64,000 bases of DNA from Arthrobacter glacialis (GCF_002909445.1 NZ_PPXC01000006.1:186001-250000), one strand, 5' to 3'. Shown: positions 9,671 through 18,402, numbered from the stretch's first letter. The notes: a model not told the origin generated them from the letters alone. Program-made: numbers and translations.

Positions 9671-10374
9671 GCGCCATGATGGCCCCGTTGCTGGAAGTCC
9701 ACCGCCAGCTGCATAATCTGGGCGCCGAAGCCGATCTCAATTACGCCCTGGAGCTGTTGGCCAGAGTGAAAACCGGCGACCAAGCTGACATGCTCCGGCT
9801 CTACCGCCCGGAGCCCACAGTGGCCTTTGGGCAGCGCGACACCAGGCTTGAGGGGTTCAGTCACGCCGAACAGGTCTCCCGGGAACACGGCTTCGTGCCT
9901 GCAGTGCGCAAGGCAGGCGGCCGGGCAGCCGCCTACCACCAGGGCACACTGGTGGTGGATCACCTGCAACGCGAGGATGACGCCATTGCCGGGGCCAAGG
10001 CGAGGTTTGGCTTCTTTGGGGACCTGTTTGCCCAAGCTCTGCGAAGTCTGGGCGTGGATGCCGCCGTGGGCGAAATTCCAGGGGAGTACTGCCCGGGCGA
10101 ATTCAGTGTGTACGGCAGCGGCCCGGCCGGGCGGATCAAGCTCGTGGGCACGGCCCAACGCGTGGTCTCGGGTGCGTGGCTGTTCAGCTCGGTGATTGTT
10201 GTGGAGAATTCGGCACCCATACGCAGCGTCCTCACCGGCACCTATGCTGCCCTCGGCTTGGAATGGGATCCTGCCACTGCCGGCGCTGCGCAGGATCTGA
10301 TTCCAGAGATCACAGTGGACGATGTGGAAGACGCTGTGTTGGCCGCTTACGCAGCCCACACAGCGCTTTCGTGA
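9667..10374 (+). CDS. Lipoate-protein ligase A-family protein
   Basis: A 235-residue member of the biotin/lipoate ligase fold. Family motifs are the AFGQRD segment near residue 55, the RKAGGRAAAYHQGTLVVD region (the lipoyl-binding Gly-rich loop), and KLVGTAQRVVSGAW, where the Lys and the AQR segment match the conserved ligase motif. It should transfer lipoate or octanoate to an acceptor protein. The C-terminal accessory domain of full LplA is absent, as in many short homologues, so octanoyltransferase (LipM-like) activity is possible. Coupled to the thioesterase upstream. Confidence 0.82.
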   Translation: MSAMMAPLLEVHRQLHNLGAEADLNYALELLARVKTGDQADMLRLYRPEPTVAFGQRDTRLEGFSHAEQVSREHGFVPAVRKAGGRAAAYHQGTLVVDHLQREDDAIAGAKARFGFFGDLFAQALRSLGVDAAVGEIPGEYCPGEFSVYGSGPAGRIKLVGTAQRVVSGAWLFSSVIVVENSAPIRSVLTGTYAALGLEWDPATAGAAQDLIPEITVDDVEDAVLAAYAAHTALS

Positions 10375-10388
10375 TTCCCGCCAATAAG

Positions 10389-11009
10389 TTACTGCCCGGC
10401 AGTCAAGATCCCTGGAGTTTCGGCGGCAATGGTGGTTGAATCGCCGTGACCGGTGTTCACCACCGTCTCCGGTGGCAGGGTCAGCAACCGCTCCTTGATG
10501 GAGGCAACGATGGTGGGGAAGTCGCTGTAGGAGCGCCCTGTTGCCCCGGGCCCGCCGTTGAACAAGGTGTCGCCGGTGAAAACAGTGCCCAGCGACTCGG
10601 CATAGAAACATGTCGACCCGGGGGAGTGCCCGGGAGTGTGCAGGGCCGTCAGCACGGTGCCCGCCACCTCAAAGGCGTCGCCGTCGGCGATGGTGGCATC
10701 CGGGGCGGTGCCTGGGAAAATGTGCTCCCACAGCATTTGGTCCGCCGGGTTCATGAACACGGGAGCCCCCACCAGGTCGGCAAAGTCGCGGGCGAAGCGG
10801 ATGTGGTCGTCATGGCCGTGCGTCAGCAAAACCGCCTTGACGGTGCGTTCCCCCACAGCCTCCTTGATGGCGCCGGGGTTGTGGGCGGGGTCGATCACAT
10901 AGACCTGCGCGTCGTCACCCACCAACCACACGTTGTTGTCCACGTCCCAGGTGCCGCCGTCGAGCGAGAAAGTTCCTGAGGTCACCAGGCGCTCAATGCG
11001 GGCGCTCAT
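10389..11009 (-). CDS. Metallo-beta-lactamase-fold hydrolase of the mycothiol group
   Basis: A 206-residue glyoxalase-II-like hydrolase. The metal-binding motif THGHDDH near residues 63-69 is complete, followed by [16 protein letters not shown] and the late His in NTGHGDS. It overlaps the 3' end of mscR as ATGA (11006-11009). In actinobacteria this gene often follows the S-(hydroxymethyl)mycothiol dehydrogenase, so a thioester or mycothiol-conjugate hydrolase acting after formaldehyde oxidation is the best guess. No direct proof of substrate. Confidence 0.85.
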   Translation of the reverse strand: MSARIERLVTSGTFSLDGGTWDVDNNVWLVGDDAQVYVIDPAHNPGAIKEAVGERTVKAVLLTHGHDDHIRFARDFADLVGAPVFMNPADQMLWEHIFPGTAPDATIADGDAFEVAGTVLTALHTPGHSPGSTCFYAESLGTVFTGDTLFNGGPGATGRSYSDFPTIVASIKERLLTLPPETVVNTGHGDSTTIAAETPGILTAGQ

Positions 11010-12094
11010 GCGAACTCCACCACCGATCGCAGCACTGAGCCCTGGCCCATTTTGCTGAACGCTGCCTCAATGTCGTTGATGGTGATGCGTTCGCTCACAA
11101 AGGCGTCCAAATCCAGTTTGCCCTGCTTGTACAACTCAACCAGCATGGGGAAATCACGCGAAGGCAGGGCGTCGCCGTACCAGGACGACTTCAGGGACCC
11201 GCCGCGGCCAAACACATCCAGCAGTGGCAGTTCCAGCGTCATCTCCGGGGTGGGCACACCCACCAGCACCACGGTGCCGGCAAGGTCGCGGGCGTAGAAC
11301 GCCTGCTTGTACGTTTCGGGACGTCCGACGGCGTCAATCACCACATCTGCCCCGAACCCGCCGGTGTGGTTCTGAATGGCGAGCACGGCGTCCTCCTGGG
11401 AGGAATCCACCGTGTGCGTGGCCCCGAGTGCAAGGGCGGCTTCCAGCTTCTTGGGATCGCGGTCAACGGCAACGATGGTGGTGGCGCCGGCAAGTGCTGC
11501 CCCGGCAATGGCCGCCGAGCCCACGCCGCCGCAGCCGATCACGGCCACGGAGTCGCCGCGCTTCACGCCGCCGGTGTTGATGGCCGCGCCGATGCCTGCC
11601 ATGACGCCGCAGCCCAGCAGACCCACAGCTCCCGGGTCAACGTCCGGATCAACCTTGGTGCATTGCCCGGCCGCCACGAGGGTCTTCTCAATGAAGGCGC
11701 CAATGCCCAGTGCGGGGGAGAGGACGGTGCCGTCCTCGAGCGTCATCTTCTGCGTGGCGTTGGCCGTATTGAAGCAGTACTGGGCCTGGCCCTTGGCGCA
11801 CGCCCGGCAGGTGCCGCAAACAGCGCGCCAGTTCAGGATGACCCTGTCGCCTGGAACCACGTTGGTGACCCCGGCACCCACGGCGCTGACTACACCTGTA
11901 GCCTCATGGCCCAGCAGGAACGGGAAGTCATCGCTGATCCCGCCCTGCTTGTAGTGCAAGTCAGTATGGCAAACACCGCTGGTCAAGATGTCCACGAGCG
12001 CTTCACCCGGTCCCGGATCCGGGACCAGGATGGTTTCGATTGTGACGGCCGCGTCCTTGCTCAGGACTACTGCGCCTTTGACCTTGTGCACCAT
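11006..12094 (-). CDS. mscR: S-(hydroxymethyl)mycothiol dehydrogenase
   Basis: A 362-residue class III-type zinc alcohol dehydrogenase. The catalytic-zinc region is SGVCHTDLH with GHEA. The four structural-zinc cysteines lie in [15 protein letters not shown]. The Rossmann motif is GCGGVGSA near residue 190. The overall pattern matches mycothiol-dependent formaldehyde dehydrogenase (MscR/AdhE), which oxidises the formaldehyde-mycothiol adduct and can reduce S-nitrosomycothiol. It forms an operon with the MBL hydrolase and is preceded by a perfect 12-bp inverted repeat at 12115-12141. A mycoredoxin gene lies just upstream on the same strand. Confidence 0.93.
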   Translation of the reverse strand: MVHKVKGAVVLSKDAAVTIETILVPDPGPGEALVDILTSGVCHTDLHYKQGGISDDFPFLLGHEATGVVSAVGAGVTNVVPGDRVILNWRAVCGTCRACAKGQAQYCFNTANATQKMTLEDGTVLSPALGIGAFIEKTLVAAGQCTKVDPDVDPGAVGLLGCGVMAGIGAAINTGGVKRGDSVAVIGCGGVGSAAIAGAALAGATTIVAVDRDPKKLEAALALGATHTVDSSQEDAVLAIQNHTGGFGADVVIDAVGRPETYKQAFYARDLAGTVVLVGVPTPEMTLELPLLDVFGRGGSLKSSWYGDALPSRDFPMLVELYKQGKLDLDAFVSERITINDIEAAFSKMGQGSVLRSVVEFA

Positions 12095-12114
12095 GGAAGA
12101 GCTCCTAGAATCCG

Positions 12115-12141
12115 TTGATGTTCCGCCTTGCGGAACATCAA
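12115..12141. promoter_or_regulatory. Perfect 12-bp inverted repeat before mscR
   Basis: TTGATGTTCCGC-CTT-GCGGAACATCAA, a perfect inverted repeat with a 3-base centre, 21-47 bases upstream of the mscR start. It is suited to a dimeric repressor or activator, or could form a hairpin in the leader. No regulator gene sits next to it. Confidence 0.7.
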
Positions 12142-12186
12142 AATGAGGTTCCTGACAGGCTACACGGCTTCATGAGCCGGCTGTGA

Positions 12187-12444
12187 CTAGGCGGCAAGCC
12201 TGGCTACAACATCCTTCAAGGAGGGGTTGGTTGCTGCTGAGCCGTCCGGGAACAACACGGTGGGGACTGTCTGGTTGCCGTCATTGAGGCTTTCAACGAG
12301 CTCGGCCGTACCCGGAACATCTTCGATGTTGATCTCGGTGTAGCCGATTCCTTCGGCGTCCAGCTGCTTCTTCAGGCGCTTGCAATAGCCGCACCACGTG
12401 GTGGAAAACATGGTGATGCTGCCAGCGTCGGGGGTGAAATCCAC
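12187..12444 (-). CDS. mrx1: Mycoredoxin (glutaredoxin-like)
   Basis: An 85-residue thioredoxin-fold protein with the mycoredoxin-type active site WCGYC (Cys18 and Cys21) and the cis-Pro loop TVPTV near residue 62. Mycoredoxin-1 reduces mycothiol mixed disulfides, using mycothiol, mycothiol reductase and NADPH. The ATG has an AAGGAG site (Shine-Dalgarno, on the minus strand). A SigH/SigR-type promoter lies about 48-74 bases upstream. It is close to mscR but separated by 92 bases with an inverted repeat, so it probably has its own promoter. NrdH is a possible alternative name, but the CGYC motif and N-terminus fit mycoredoxin better. Confidence 0.9.
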   Translation of the reverse strand: MDFTPDAGSITMFSTTWCGYCKRLKKQLDAEGIGYTEINIEDVPGTAELVESLNDGNQTVPTVLFPDGSAATNPSLKDVVARLAA

Positions 12445-12491
12445 GTCAAATACTCCTTGAAAGAAAAGTCTTGTTGAATGCTACTGGTGAC

Positions 12492-12518
12492 AACGCTACC
12501 GGGTGGAGGGGATATTCC
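12492..12518 (-). promoter_or_regulatory. SigH/SigR-type promoter of the mycoredoxin gene
   Basis: On the minus strand, GGAATA (12513-12518) is followed after exactly 18 bases by GTT (12492-12494). This matches the thiol-oxidative-stress consensus of SigR in Streptomyces and SigH in mycobacteria (GGAAT/GGAAYA, about 18 bases, GTT). It lies 48 bases upstream of the mycoredoxin ATG, and mycoredoxin genes are known members of these regulons. Confidence 0.7.
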
Positions 12519-12635
12519 TCATCTTGTGTCACATGCATGGCCTGCGCCGCCGGAACAGTCTGTGCCACTGGTCTTGCCGCGCTGCTTGTGGGCAGGTTCT
12601 GCGCCGAAGCGGCAGTTTGTGCCACCATGGATTCC

Positions 12636-13388
12636 ATGTGTGGACGATACGTAATGGCCAGGGCAGTGGGCGATTTGGTGGCGGAGCTGGAAGCGGAGGC
12701 AGAGGCGTCCCTTGAGCTGAGGGCCTCCTACAACGTTGCCCCCACCACGGATGTGCCCATTGTGCTGGAGCGGCTCATTGACGGCGAGGTCCACCGGCAG
12801 ATCCATGTTGCCAAATGGGGGTTGGTGCCGGGCTGGGCCAAGGACCCAAGCGTGGGTGTGCGGGCCTTCAACGCGCGCAGTGAAACCGTGGCGGAGAAGC
12901 CAACGTTCCGCTCAGCCTTGAAATCGAAGCGGTGCGGCGTGCCCGTGCAGGGCTACTACGAATGGAAAAAGTCGGCCGACGGGAAGAGCAAGCAGCCGTA
13001 TTTTGTGCACAGTGCGGACGGCTCACTCATTACCTTTGCCGGGCTTTATGAATGGTGGAAGGACCCCAGCAAGGAAAACGGGGCGCCCGATCAGTGGCTG
13101 CTGTCCGCCAGCATCATCACCATGGCATCGCCACCTGAGGGTGAACTGGCCACATTGCACGACAGGCTGCCGGTGCCTCTGACGGCAAAAGGTCTGGCCG
13201 AATGGCTCAACCCGCAGGCAGAAACGCCGGCACAACTGCTGGAGATGGTCTTGGCGGATGCCTACGGGCAGGCTGCCAGCTGGGTGCTGGATCCGGTCGG
13301 CGCCGCTGTGGGCAATGTGCGCAATGACAACCCCGGACTCATCGAGCCCATCGAGCCCATCGCGCTCCAGGGGCCGGGTCCCGGCTAG
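12636..13388 (+). CDS. SRAP (YedK/HMCES-like) abasic-site DNA-protein crosslink protein
   Basis: A 250-residue SOS-response-associated protein. The ATG at 12636 gives MCGRYV, placing the essential Cys at position 2 after Met removal; longer upstream starts would bury this residue and are rejected. NVAPT, WGLVPGWAKD, FNARSETV, the catalytic Glu in GYYEWKK and the His in LHDRLPV are all present. Family members form a thiazolidine crosslink to abasic sites in single-stranded DNA and shield them. No LexA box was found upstream. Its stop overlaps the stop of the VOC gene by four bases. Confidence 0.93.
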   Translation: MCGRYVMARAVGDLVAELEAEAEASLELRASYNVAPTTDVPIVLERLIDGEVHRQIHVAKWGLVPGWAKDPSVGVRAFNARSETVAEKPTFRSALKSKRCGVPVQGYYEWKKSADGKSKQPYFVHSADGSLITFAGLYEWWKDPSKENGAPDQWLLSASIITMASPPEGELATLHDRLPVPLTAKGLAEWLNPQAETPAQLLEMVLADAYGQAASWVLDPVGAAVGNVRNDNPGLIEPIEPIALQGPGPG

Positions 13389-13807
13389 ACGGTGACGTTT
13401 CCGGCGTCGTCCACGGCCCAGGTGGGATTGAAGGCAACTTCCCAGCGGAAGCCGTCAGGATCGGCAAAATAACCGCTGTAGCCGCCCCAAGGCTGCTGCG
13501 CGGCAGGATGGTCCACGACGGCGCCCGCCGCAACCGCCTGCGCCAAGACGGCGTCGACCTCGGCAACACTGCCAACGTTGTGGCTCAGTGTGATGGGAGG
13601 GACGCCGTCGGAAGGCTCAACACCCAATTCGGCGGCCATGGCTTCACGGCTCCACAGCGACAAAATGAGCCCATGGTTCAGCTGCAGGAAGATGACCTGG
13701 CCTGGCACCTCCTGATGCGCCGTCCAGCCCAAGCCTGTGAGATAGAACTCACGGGAGCGTTCCACTGTGTGGACTCCCAAGGAAATAAACGTCAGCCGCT
13801 GCTCCAT
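13385..13807 (-). CDS. VOC-family (glyoxalase/bleomycin-resistance-like) protein
   Basis: A 140-residue single-subunit VOC protein with two beta-alpha-beta-beta-beta modules: TFISLGVHTVERSREFYLTG at the start and YSGYFADPDGFRWEVAFNP at the end, the latter holding the usual C-terminal metal-ligand Glu. Family functions range from glyoxalase to dioxygenase and drug binding; this one cannot be assigned. It is followed upstream (same strand) by a GNAT gene after nine bases, so the two are likely cotranscribed. Confidence 0.82.
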   Translation of the reverse strand: MEQRLTFISLGVHTVERSREFYLTGLGWTAHQEVPGQVIFLQLNHGLILSLWSREAMAAELGVEPSDGVPPITLSHNVGSVAEVDAVLAQAVAAGAVVDHPAAQQPWGGYSGYFADPDGFRWEVAFNPTWAVDDAGNVTV

Positions 13808-13816
13808 GGTGAAGCT

Positions 13817-14323
13817 TTAGTCCTCGGTGTCTTCGGGAGACCAGCGGTGGAAGTCCAGAGACAGGTACAGGGCAAGGGCTGCGGAATTGGTGGCTTCCAC
13901 CCGTAGGGCCACATCTGCCTTGCCCTCGTTGAACAAGGTGTCCATGGTGGTAAGTACCAAGTCCTCGGCCAAGCCCCGGCGGCGGTGCTCACGGTCAGTG
14001 ATCAGTTCAATGATGAAAGGTGCATCGGGAGTGTCGTCACCGATGGCGTGTTCCACCACCAGCACCGCTGCAACGATTTTGCCGTTTTCATCCAGTGCCA
14101 CGTGGGAGGCATTGGGGAGGAAATGGCCGTATTTGCCGGCCCAGGATGCCTGGATGTCCGCCAAGGCAACTTCGATCGAATCGCCGGCGGCACCGGCGTC
14201 GTAGGCGGTGAAGTACAGCTCACCGAGGCGTTGGAGATCTGATTCCTGCACAGTACGGGAAGCCATCTTGAGCTCCCGTTCCAACGGATTGGTCTTAGCG
14301 ATGAGGGTGACCATGTCAGTCAT
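13817..14323 (-). CDS. GNAT-family N-acetyltransferase
   Basis: A 168-residue acetyltransferase. The acetyl-CoA-binding motif is REHRRRGLAEDLV near residues 105-117, and EATNSAALALYLSLDFHR near the end is the GNAT motif B. The start is ATG 14323 with AAGGAG seven bases upstream on the minus strand (14330-14335); a longer frame reaches 14380 without a ribosome site. The substrate is unknown. It forms a short minus-strand unit with the VOC gene. Confidence 0.82.
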   Translation of the reverse strand: MTDMVTLIAKTNPLERELKMASRTVQESDLQRLGELYFTAYDAGAAGDSIEVALADIQASWAGKYGHFLPNASHVALDENGKIVAAVLVVEHAIGDDTPDAPFIIELITDREHRRRGLAEDLVLTTMDTLFNEGKADVALRVEATNSAALALYLSLDFHRWSPEDTED

Positions 14324-14437
14324 GGAACGCTCCTTCAAAAATCGTGGTGACGCCGTCAGGGAGACTAGGCCAATGGCCATAAGGCCATGCTAGACGCCAG
14401 TTGCGTTGTCAGCTATCTACATAACGCTTTAAGCGCA

Positions 14438-14449
14438 GAACAAATGTCC
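14438..14449. promoter_or_regulatory. Candidate LexA (SOS) box before DUF6504-dnaE2
   Basis: GAAC-AAAT-GTCC, one mismatch from the actinobacterial LexA consensus GAAC-N4-GTTC. It lies in the 273-base gap between the divergent GNAT gene and the DUF6504 gene, 149 bases before the latter's ATG. DnaE2 is LexA-controlled in mycobacteria, which supports the call; the single mismatch and the distance weaken it. Nothing else notable is seen in this gap. Confidence 0.45.
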
Positions 14450-14597
14450 GCGCAGGCGTTTCTTCCCAATGGGCGGGTTACGTTCCGCGTGAAACTGAGC
14501 GTACACTTAAATCTATTCGGATATATGTACTAATAAGCCATTCGGATCAAGAATATGATGCTGAGTTGGTATTGCCGGGTGGAGGTGGAGTGCACGC

Positions 14598-14930
14598 ATG
14601 GGCACGTTTAGCGAGTCAGTCAATGTGGTGCGCTCAGCCGAGGGGGCGCTGGTGCAGCTGTGGTGGCGCGGACGGCTCTATGACCTGGCCGCCGAACCAT
14701 TGTGTTGGTATGAACGGCGGCCCTGGTGGGAAAGTGAGACCCGCATGCGGCCTGGCGAGGGAGTGGGGTACGTGGACACCCAAATGTGGCGGGTGCAAGT
14801 GCGTCAGGATGGCGCAACGGAGTTGTTGACCTTGGATCTGGTGAGGTACCGGCCCAGTGACCGTTGGCGCGTCATAAAAATCCATGACGCGCTGGATGAG
14901 AAATTTAAGGAGCTGCAGGAGGGTGCGTAA
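14598..14930 (+). CDS. DUF6504-like small protein upstream of dnaE2
   Basis: A 110-residue protein, Trp/Arg-rich in its first half (LWWRGRLYDL, WYERRPWWE), with a C-terminal RWRVIKIHDALDEKF stretch. I recall this family as DUF6504, often encoded beside Y-family or DnaE2 polymerases in actinobacteria; the name is from memory. It overlaps dnaE2 by eight bases, implying coupled translation and a shared role in translesion synthesis. No catalytic motif is apparent. The ATG follows a GGAGGTGGAG site. Confidence 0.75.
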   Translation: MGTFSESVNVVRSAEGALVQLWWRGRLYDLAAEPLCWYERRPWWESETRMRPGEGVGYVDTQMWRVQVRQDGATELLTLDLVRYRPSDRWRVIKIHDALDEKFKELQEGA

Positions 14931-17900
14931 CTTTGTCCATTTGCACTGCGCCTCAGCCTTCAGCGCCCACTATGGGGTTTCCTGGCCTGATGACTTGGCC
15001 CAGGCTGCGGCGGCAGACGGCGCCAACGCGCTTGCTATCACCGACAGGGATGGGCTCTATGGCGCCGTTAAACATGTCAAGGCCTGCAGGGCTGCCGGGA
15101 TTGACCCCCTTGTAGGGGTTGACCTTGCCGTGTTGGAAGAGGGGCAAAACGGTCTGGAAGTGGCGGGGCGTGTGGTGATCCTGGCCCACGGCGGGGGATT
15201 CGTGGCTCCGGGCGCAGGTTACGGCGCCCTGTGCCGCCTCATTTCGGCCGCGCATGACCAGCCCCGGGGGCTGGTGGGCATCACCCTGGCCCAACTGGCT
15301 GCAGCCGTGCTGGATCCGGCTTCCGGCAGGGCAGTCTTAACAGTCTTGCTGGGTCCTGGTTCTCCCGTGGGCAGGGCGCTGAACGGGCGCAAGTATCTGC
15401 TGCCGCGCACCAAATTCCTTTCGTGGCGCAATGCCATGCCAGTGGGATCCCTTGTGGTGGAAATCCTGAGCCGCCTGAGCGCTCCCGGTGCGCCCATGAG
15501 CACATCCCATGCTGTGCGGATGCTGAAATTGGCGCAGGAGTTTGATGTGCCGGCCGTTTTGAGCAACGCCGTGCGCTACAGCTGTGAAGACGATGCGCCA
15601 ACGGCGGATGTCTTGGATGCTGCCAGGAACATCTCGCCCCTGGAGAAGCTCAATGACTTGCAACCCACGGGGCAGGCCTGGCTTAAAAATGCTGCCCAGA
15701 TGCAGTCCGTGGCGCAGGAGATTGTTCACCAGGGCGGCTATGGCAGTGCCGAGCTGAGGCAGTTGTGGTCCAACACGGAACAATTGGCGGACAAGTGCAG
15801 GCTTGACCCTGCAGCGGATCTTGGCTGGAAGCAGCCCAAAACCCCCGAGTCTCAAGTGTTGGGTTTGACGCAGCCAGCCGGCATGGAGCTGCGCCAACGC
15901 ACGGAAGCGGGGCTGAACCAGCGCTTTGGGGGACTCCCGGGCAAAAAGCTGCTGGAGGTGCGCGGCAGGCTCGAGACGGAGCTGGCCACCATTAGTGGTC
16001 TGGGTTTCGATTCCTACTTTCTTACTGTGGCCGAGGTCTCGGAGATGATCAAGGACATGGGGGTGCGCCGGGCGGCGCGAGGGTCCGGGGCGTCGTCCCT
16101 GGTCAACTATCTGCTGGGCATCAGCGCGGTGGACCCCATAGCCAATGACCTGCTCTTTGAACGGTTCCTCTCCCTGGACAGGTCAACGCTGCCGGACATT
16201 GACCTTGATGTGGAAAGCGCGGAACGCCACAACGTATACAGACGCATCTTTGAGCGTTTCGGCTCAAAACGGGTCACCCTGATGAGCATGCAAAACAGCT
16301 ACCGTGCCCGCGGCGCTGTCAGGGATGCCGGGCTGGCGCTGGGCATGGACAAGGCTGATATTGACCAAATCGCCAAACAGCTGTGGCGGTTTTCGGCAGG
16401 ATCCTTCAGGGAGGCGCTGGAGGAGAAGCCTGAGCTGCGCGATTTTGCCGCACAGGTGGAAAACTCCCGCCATGCGCAAGGAGGCGCCCAGCTGGATCTG
16501 CTGGTTGACCTCACCGAACGCCTGGACAGTTTGCCCAGGCACATTTCCATGCACCCCTGCGGGGTGATCCTGGGGGATTCGTCCTTATTGAACAGGACAC
16601 CTGTGCAGCCGAGCGGGCTGGGCCTGCCCATGAGTCAATTTGATAAGCACGACATGGATGCCATGGGCATGCTCAAACTCGATGTGCTGGGTGTGCGCAT
16701 GCAAAGCGCCATGGCCTATGCCGTGCGGGAAATCATCCGGCTGCACCCTTCCAAGGAGGCCGTTGCCGCTGAGGGCGGGCACCACCCGGCGGCGCCGTTC
16801 ATCAACGAGGGGGGTGGCATTGATCTTGATGCCGTCCCGTTCGACGACGAACCCACCTTTGAGTTGATCCGCAGCACCCACACGCTGGGGTGTTTCCAGA
16901 TTGAGTCCCCGGGCCAGCGTGAACTGGTGGGCAAGATGGCGCCCACCGAGTTCAGCGATCTGGTCATTGACATTTCCTTGTTCAGGCCCGGCCCCATGAA
17001 ATCAAATATGGTGAAACCGTTCTTGGAAAACAGGGCGGGCTTCACCCCCGCCCACTACGCGCACCCGGATCTGATACCGGCCCTTGCGGAGACACACGGG
17101 GTGACGGTTTTTCATGAACAGGTGCTGCGAACCTTCAGTGTCATGACCAAATGCACCCTGTCCCGCGCGGACGAGTTTCGGCGTGGGCTGGGAAAGCCCG
17201 GCGTGGAACCAGCCATCGAAAAGTACTTCAGGGAACACTCCACTGCGCACGGTTACAGCACGGCTGTCATTGATGAGGTGTGGGAGACGCTGAAGGCTTT
17301 TGGCAGTTTTGGCTTCTGCAAGGCCCATGGGGCTGCCTTTGCTGTTCCCACCTACCAGTCGGCCTGGCTGAAGGCGCACCATCCAGCCGAGTTTCTGACG
17401 GGGTTGTGGGAGCACGATCCCGGCATGTATCCGCGGCGCCTGCTGGTGGCTGAGGCCAGGCGCCTGGGCATCCCCATCCTGCCGCTGGACATCAACGCCA
17501 GTGGCGGCCAGTACAGTGCCGAGCGGACAGCCAGCAACGTGACAGGTATTCGCATGAGCCTGGCCGGGGTGTATGGGCTCTCCGGGACGGAACTGAAAAG
17601 GATCCTCCACGGCCAGCCTTATGACTCGCTGGCTGATCTGCGTGATCGGGCCAAGCTGAGCCGGCCCGCGTTGAAGCGGCTTGCCCAGCTCGGCGCCCTG
17701 GATTCCCTGCACCACCAGGCACAACGCCTTACCGGCAATACGGCAAACCGTGCCGACCTCATAGCCCACGTCAACAGCCTCCCTGCCGGCAAGGGCAGCA
17801 AGCGCAACCATCCCATTGCGGGCCAGTTGCACCTGCCCCTGGAGGATGTGGAGTTAGGGGCGCTGCCGGCTGTGCATCCGGCGGCCAGCATGGCGGAGAC

Positions 17901-18366
17901 GGTACGCACCGAACTTGACCTGTTGTCCATGGACGTGAGCGATCACCTGATGGGAAGTTACGCACCTCTTCTGGAACACTTGGGGGTCAGCCGGGCTGAC
18001 CAGCTGCTGGGCATGCGCAACAACAGTGAGGTTTTGGTGGCAGGGGTGCGGGTGGCCACGCAAACGCCACCCATGCGGGGCGGGAAACGGGTGGTGTTTA
18101 TCAGCATTGACGACGGCACCGGGTGTGTGGACGCCACCTTCTTTTCCGAGGCGCAGGAAAAGTCGGGGCCCCTGCTTTTTGGCACCAGGATGCTCCTGAT
18201 CCGGGGGTTGACGCGGCGAACAGGACCACGGGGAATCACTGTTCAGGCGTTGGAGGCCTGGGATTTGCAAAACACACCCCTGCTCCCGGCGCCGCCCGTG
18301 TTGGAAGGGGTCCCACCAACCCGATACCATCAAAGAGGCTCACAGCAACCCCCGTATGTTGCTTAG
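14923..18366 (+). CDS. dnaE2: Error-prone DNA polymerase III alpha subunit DnaE2
   Basis: A 1147-residue C-family polymerase for damage-induced mutagenic synthesis. The order is a PHP domain (about 1-210), palm with catalytic Asps in PDIDLDV (near residues 425-429), thumb and fingers, tandem HhH, and a C-terminal OB fold (about 1035-1120). The absence of an exonuclease and of the DnaE1 C-terminal tail fits DnaE2. The start is GTG 14923, with AAGGAG ten bases upstream; the frame reaches 14884 but that part is unlike the family. In the PHP domain the usual TDHDG motif reads TDRDG, so nuclease activity is unlikely. ImuA and ImuB partners are not in the window. Confidence 0.93.
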   Translation: MRNFVHLHCASAFSAHYGVSWPDDLAQAAAADGANALAITDRDGLYGAVKHVKACRAAGIDPLVGVDLAVLEEGQNGLEVAGRVVILAHGGGFVAPGAGYGALCRLISAAHDQPRGLVGITLAQLAAAVLDPASGRAVLTVLLGPGSPVGRALNGRKYLLPRTKFLSWRNAMPVGSLVVEILSRLSAPGAPMSTSHAVRMLKLAQEFDVPAVLSNAVRYSCEDDAPTADVLDAARNISPLEKLNDLQPTGQAWLKNAAQMQSVAQEIVHQGGYGSAELRQLWSNTEQLADKCRLDPAADLGWKQPKTPESQVLGLTQPAGMELRQRTEAGLNQRFGGLPGKKLLEVRGRLETELATISGLGFDSYFLTVAEVSEMIKDMGVRRAARGSGASSLVNYLLGISAVDPIANDLLFERFLSLDRSTLPDIDLDVESAERHNVYRRIFERFGSKRVTLMSMQNSYRARGAVRDAGLALGMDKADIDQIAKQLWRFSAGSFREALEEKPELRDFAAQVENSRHAQGGAQLDLLVDLTERLDSLPRHISMHPCGVILGDSSLLNRTPVQPSGLGLPMSQFDKHDMDAMGMLKLDVLGVRMQSAMAYAVREIIRLHPSKEAVAAEGGHHPAAPFINEGGGIDLDAVPFDDEPTFELIRSTHTLGCFQIESPGQRELVGKMAPTEFSDLVIDISLFRPGPMKSNMVKPFLENRAGFTPAHYAHPDLIPALAETHGVTVFHEQVLRTFSVMTKCTLSRADEFRRGLGKPGVEPAIEKYFREHSTAHGYSTAVIDEVWETLKAFGSFGFCKAHGAAFAVPTYQSAWLKAHHPAEFLTGLWEHDPGMYPRRLLVAEARRLGIPILPLDINASGGQYSAERTASNVTGIRMSLAGVYGLSGTELKRILHGQPYDSLADLRDRAKLSRPALKRLAQLGALDSLHHQAQRLTGNTANRADLIAHVNSLPAGKGSKRNHPIAGQLHLPLEDVELGALPAVHPAASMAETVRTELDLLSMDVSDHLMGSYAPLLEHLGVSRADQLLGMRNNSEVLVAGVRVATQTPPMRGGKRVVFISIDDGTGCVDATFFSEAQEKSGPLLFGTRMLLIRGLTRRTGPRGITVQALEAWDLQNTPLLPAPPVLEGVPPTRYHQRGSQQPPYVA

Positions 18367-18402
18367 ACATGGAGCCACACAGGACAAAACAAGGAGTTAA
18401 AC

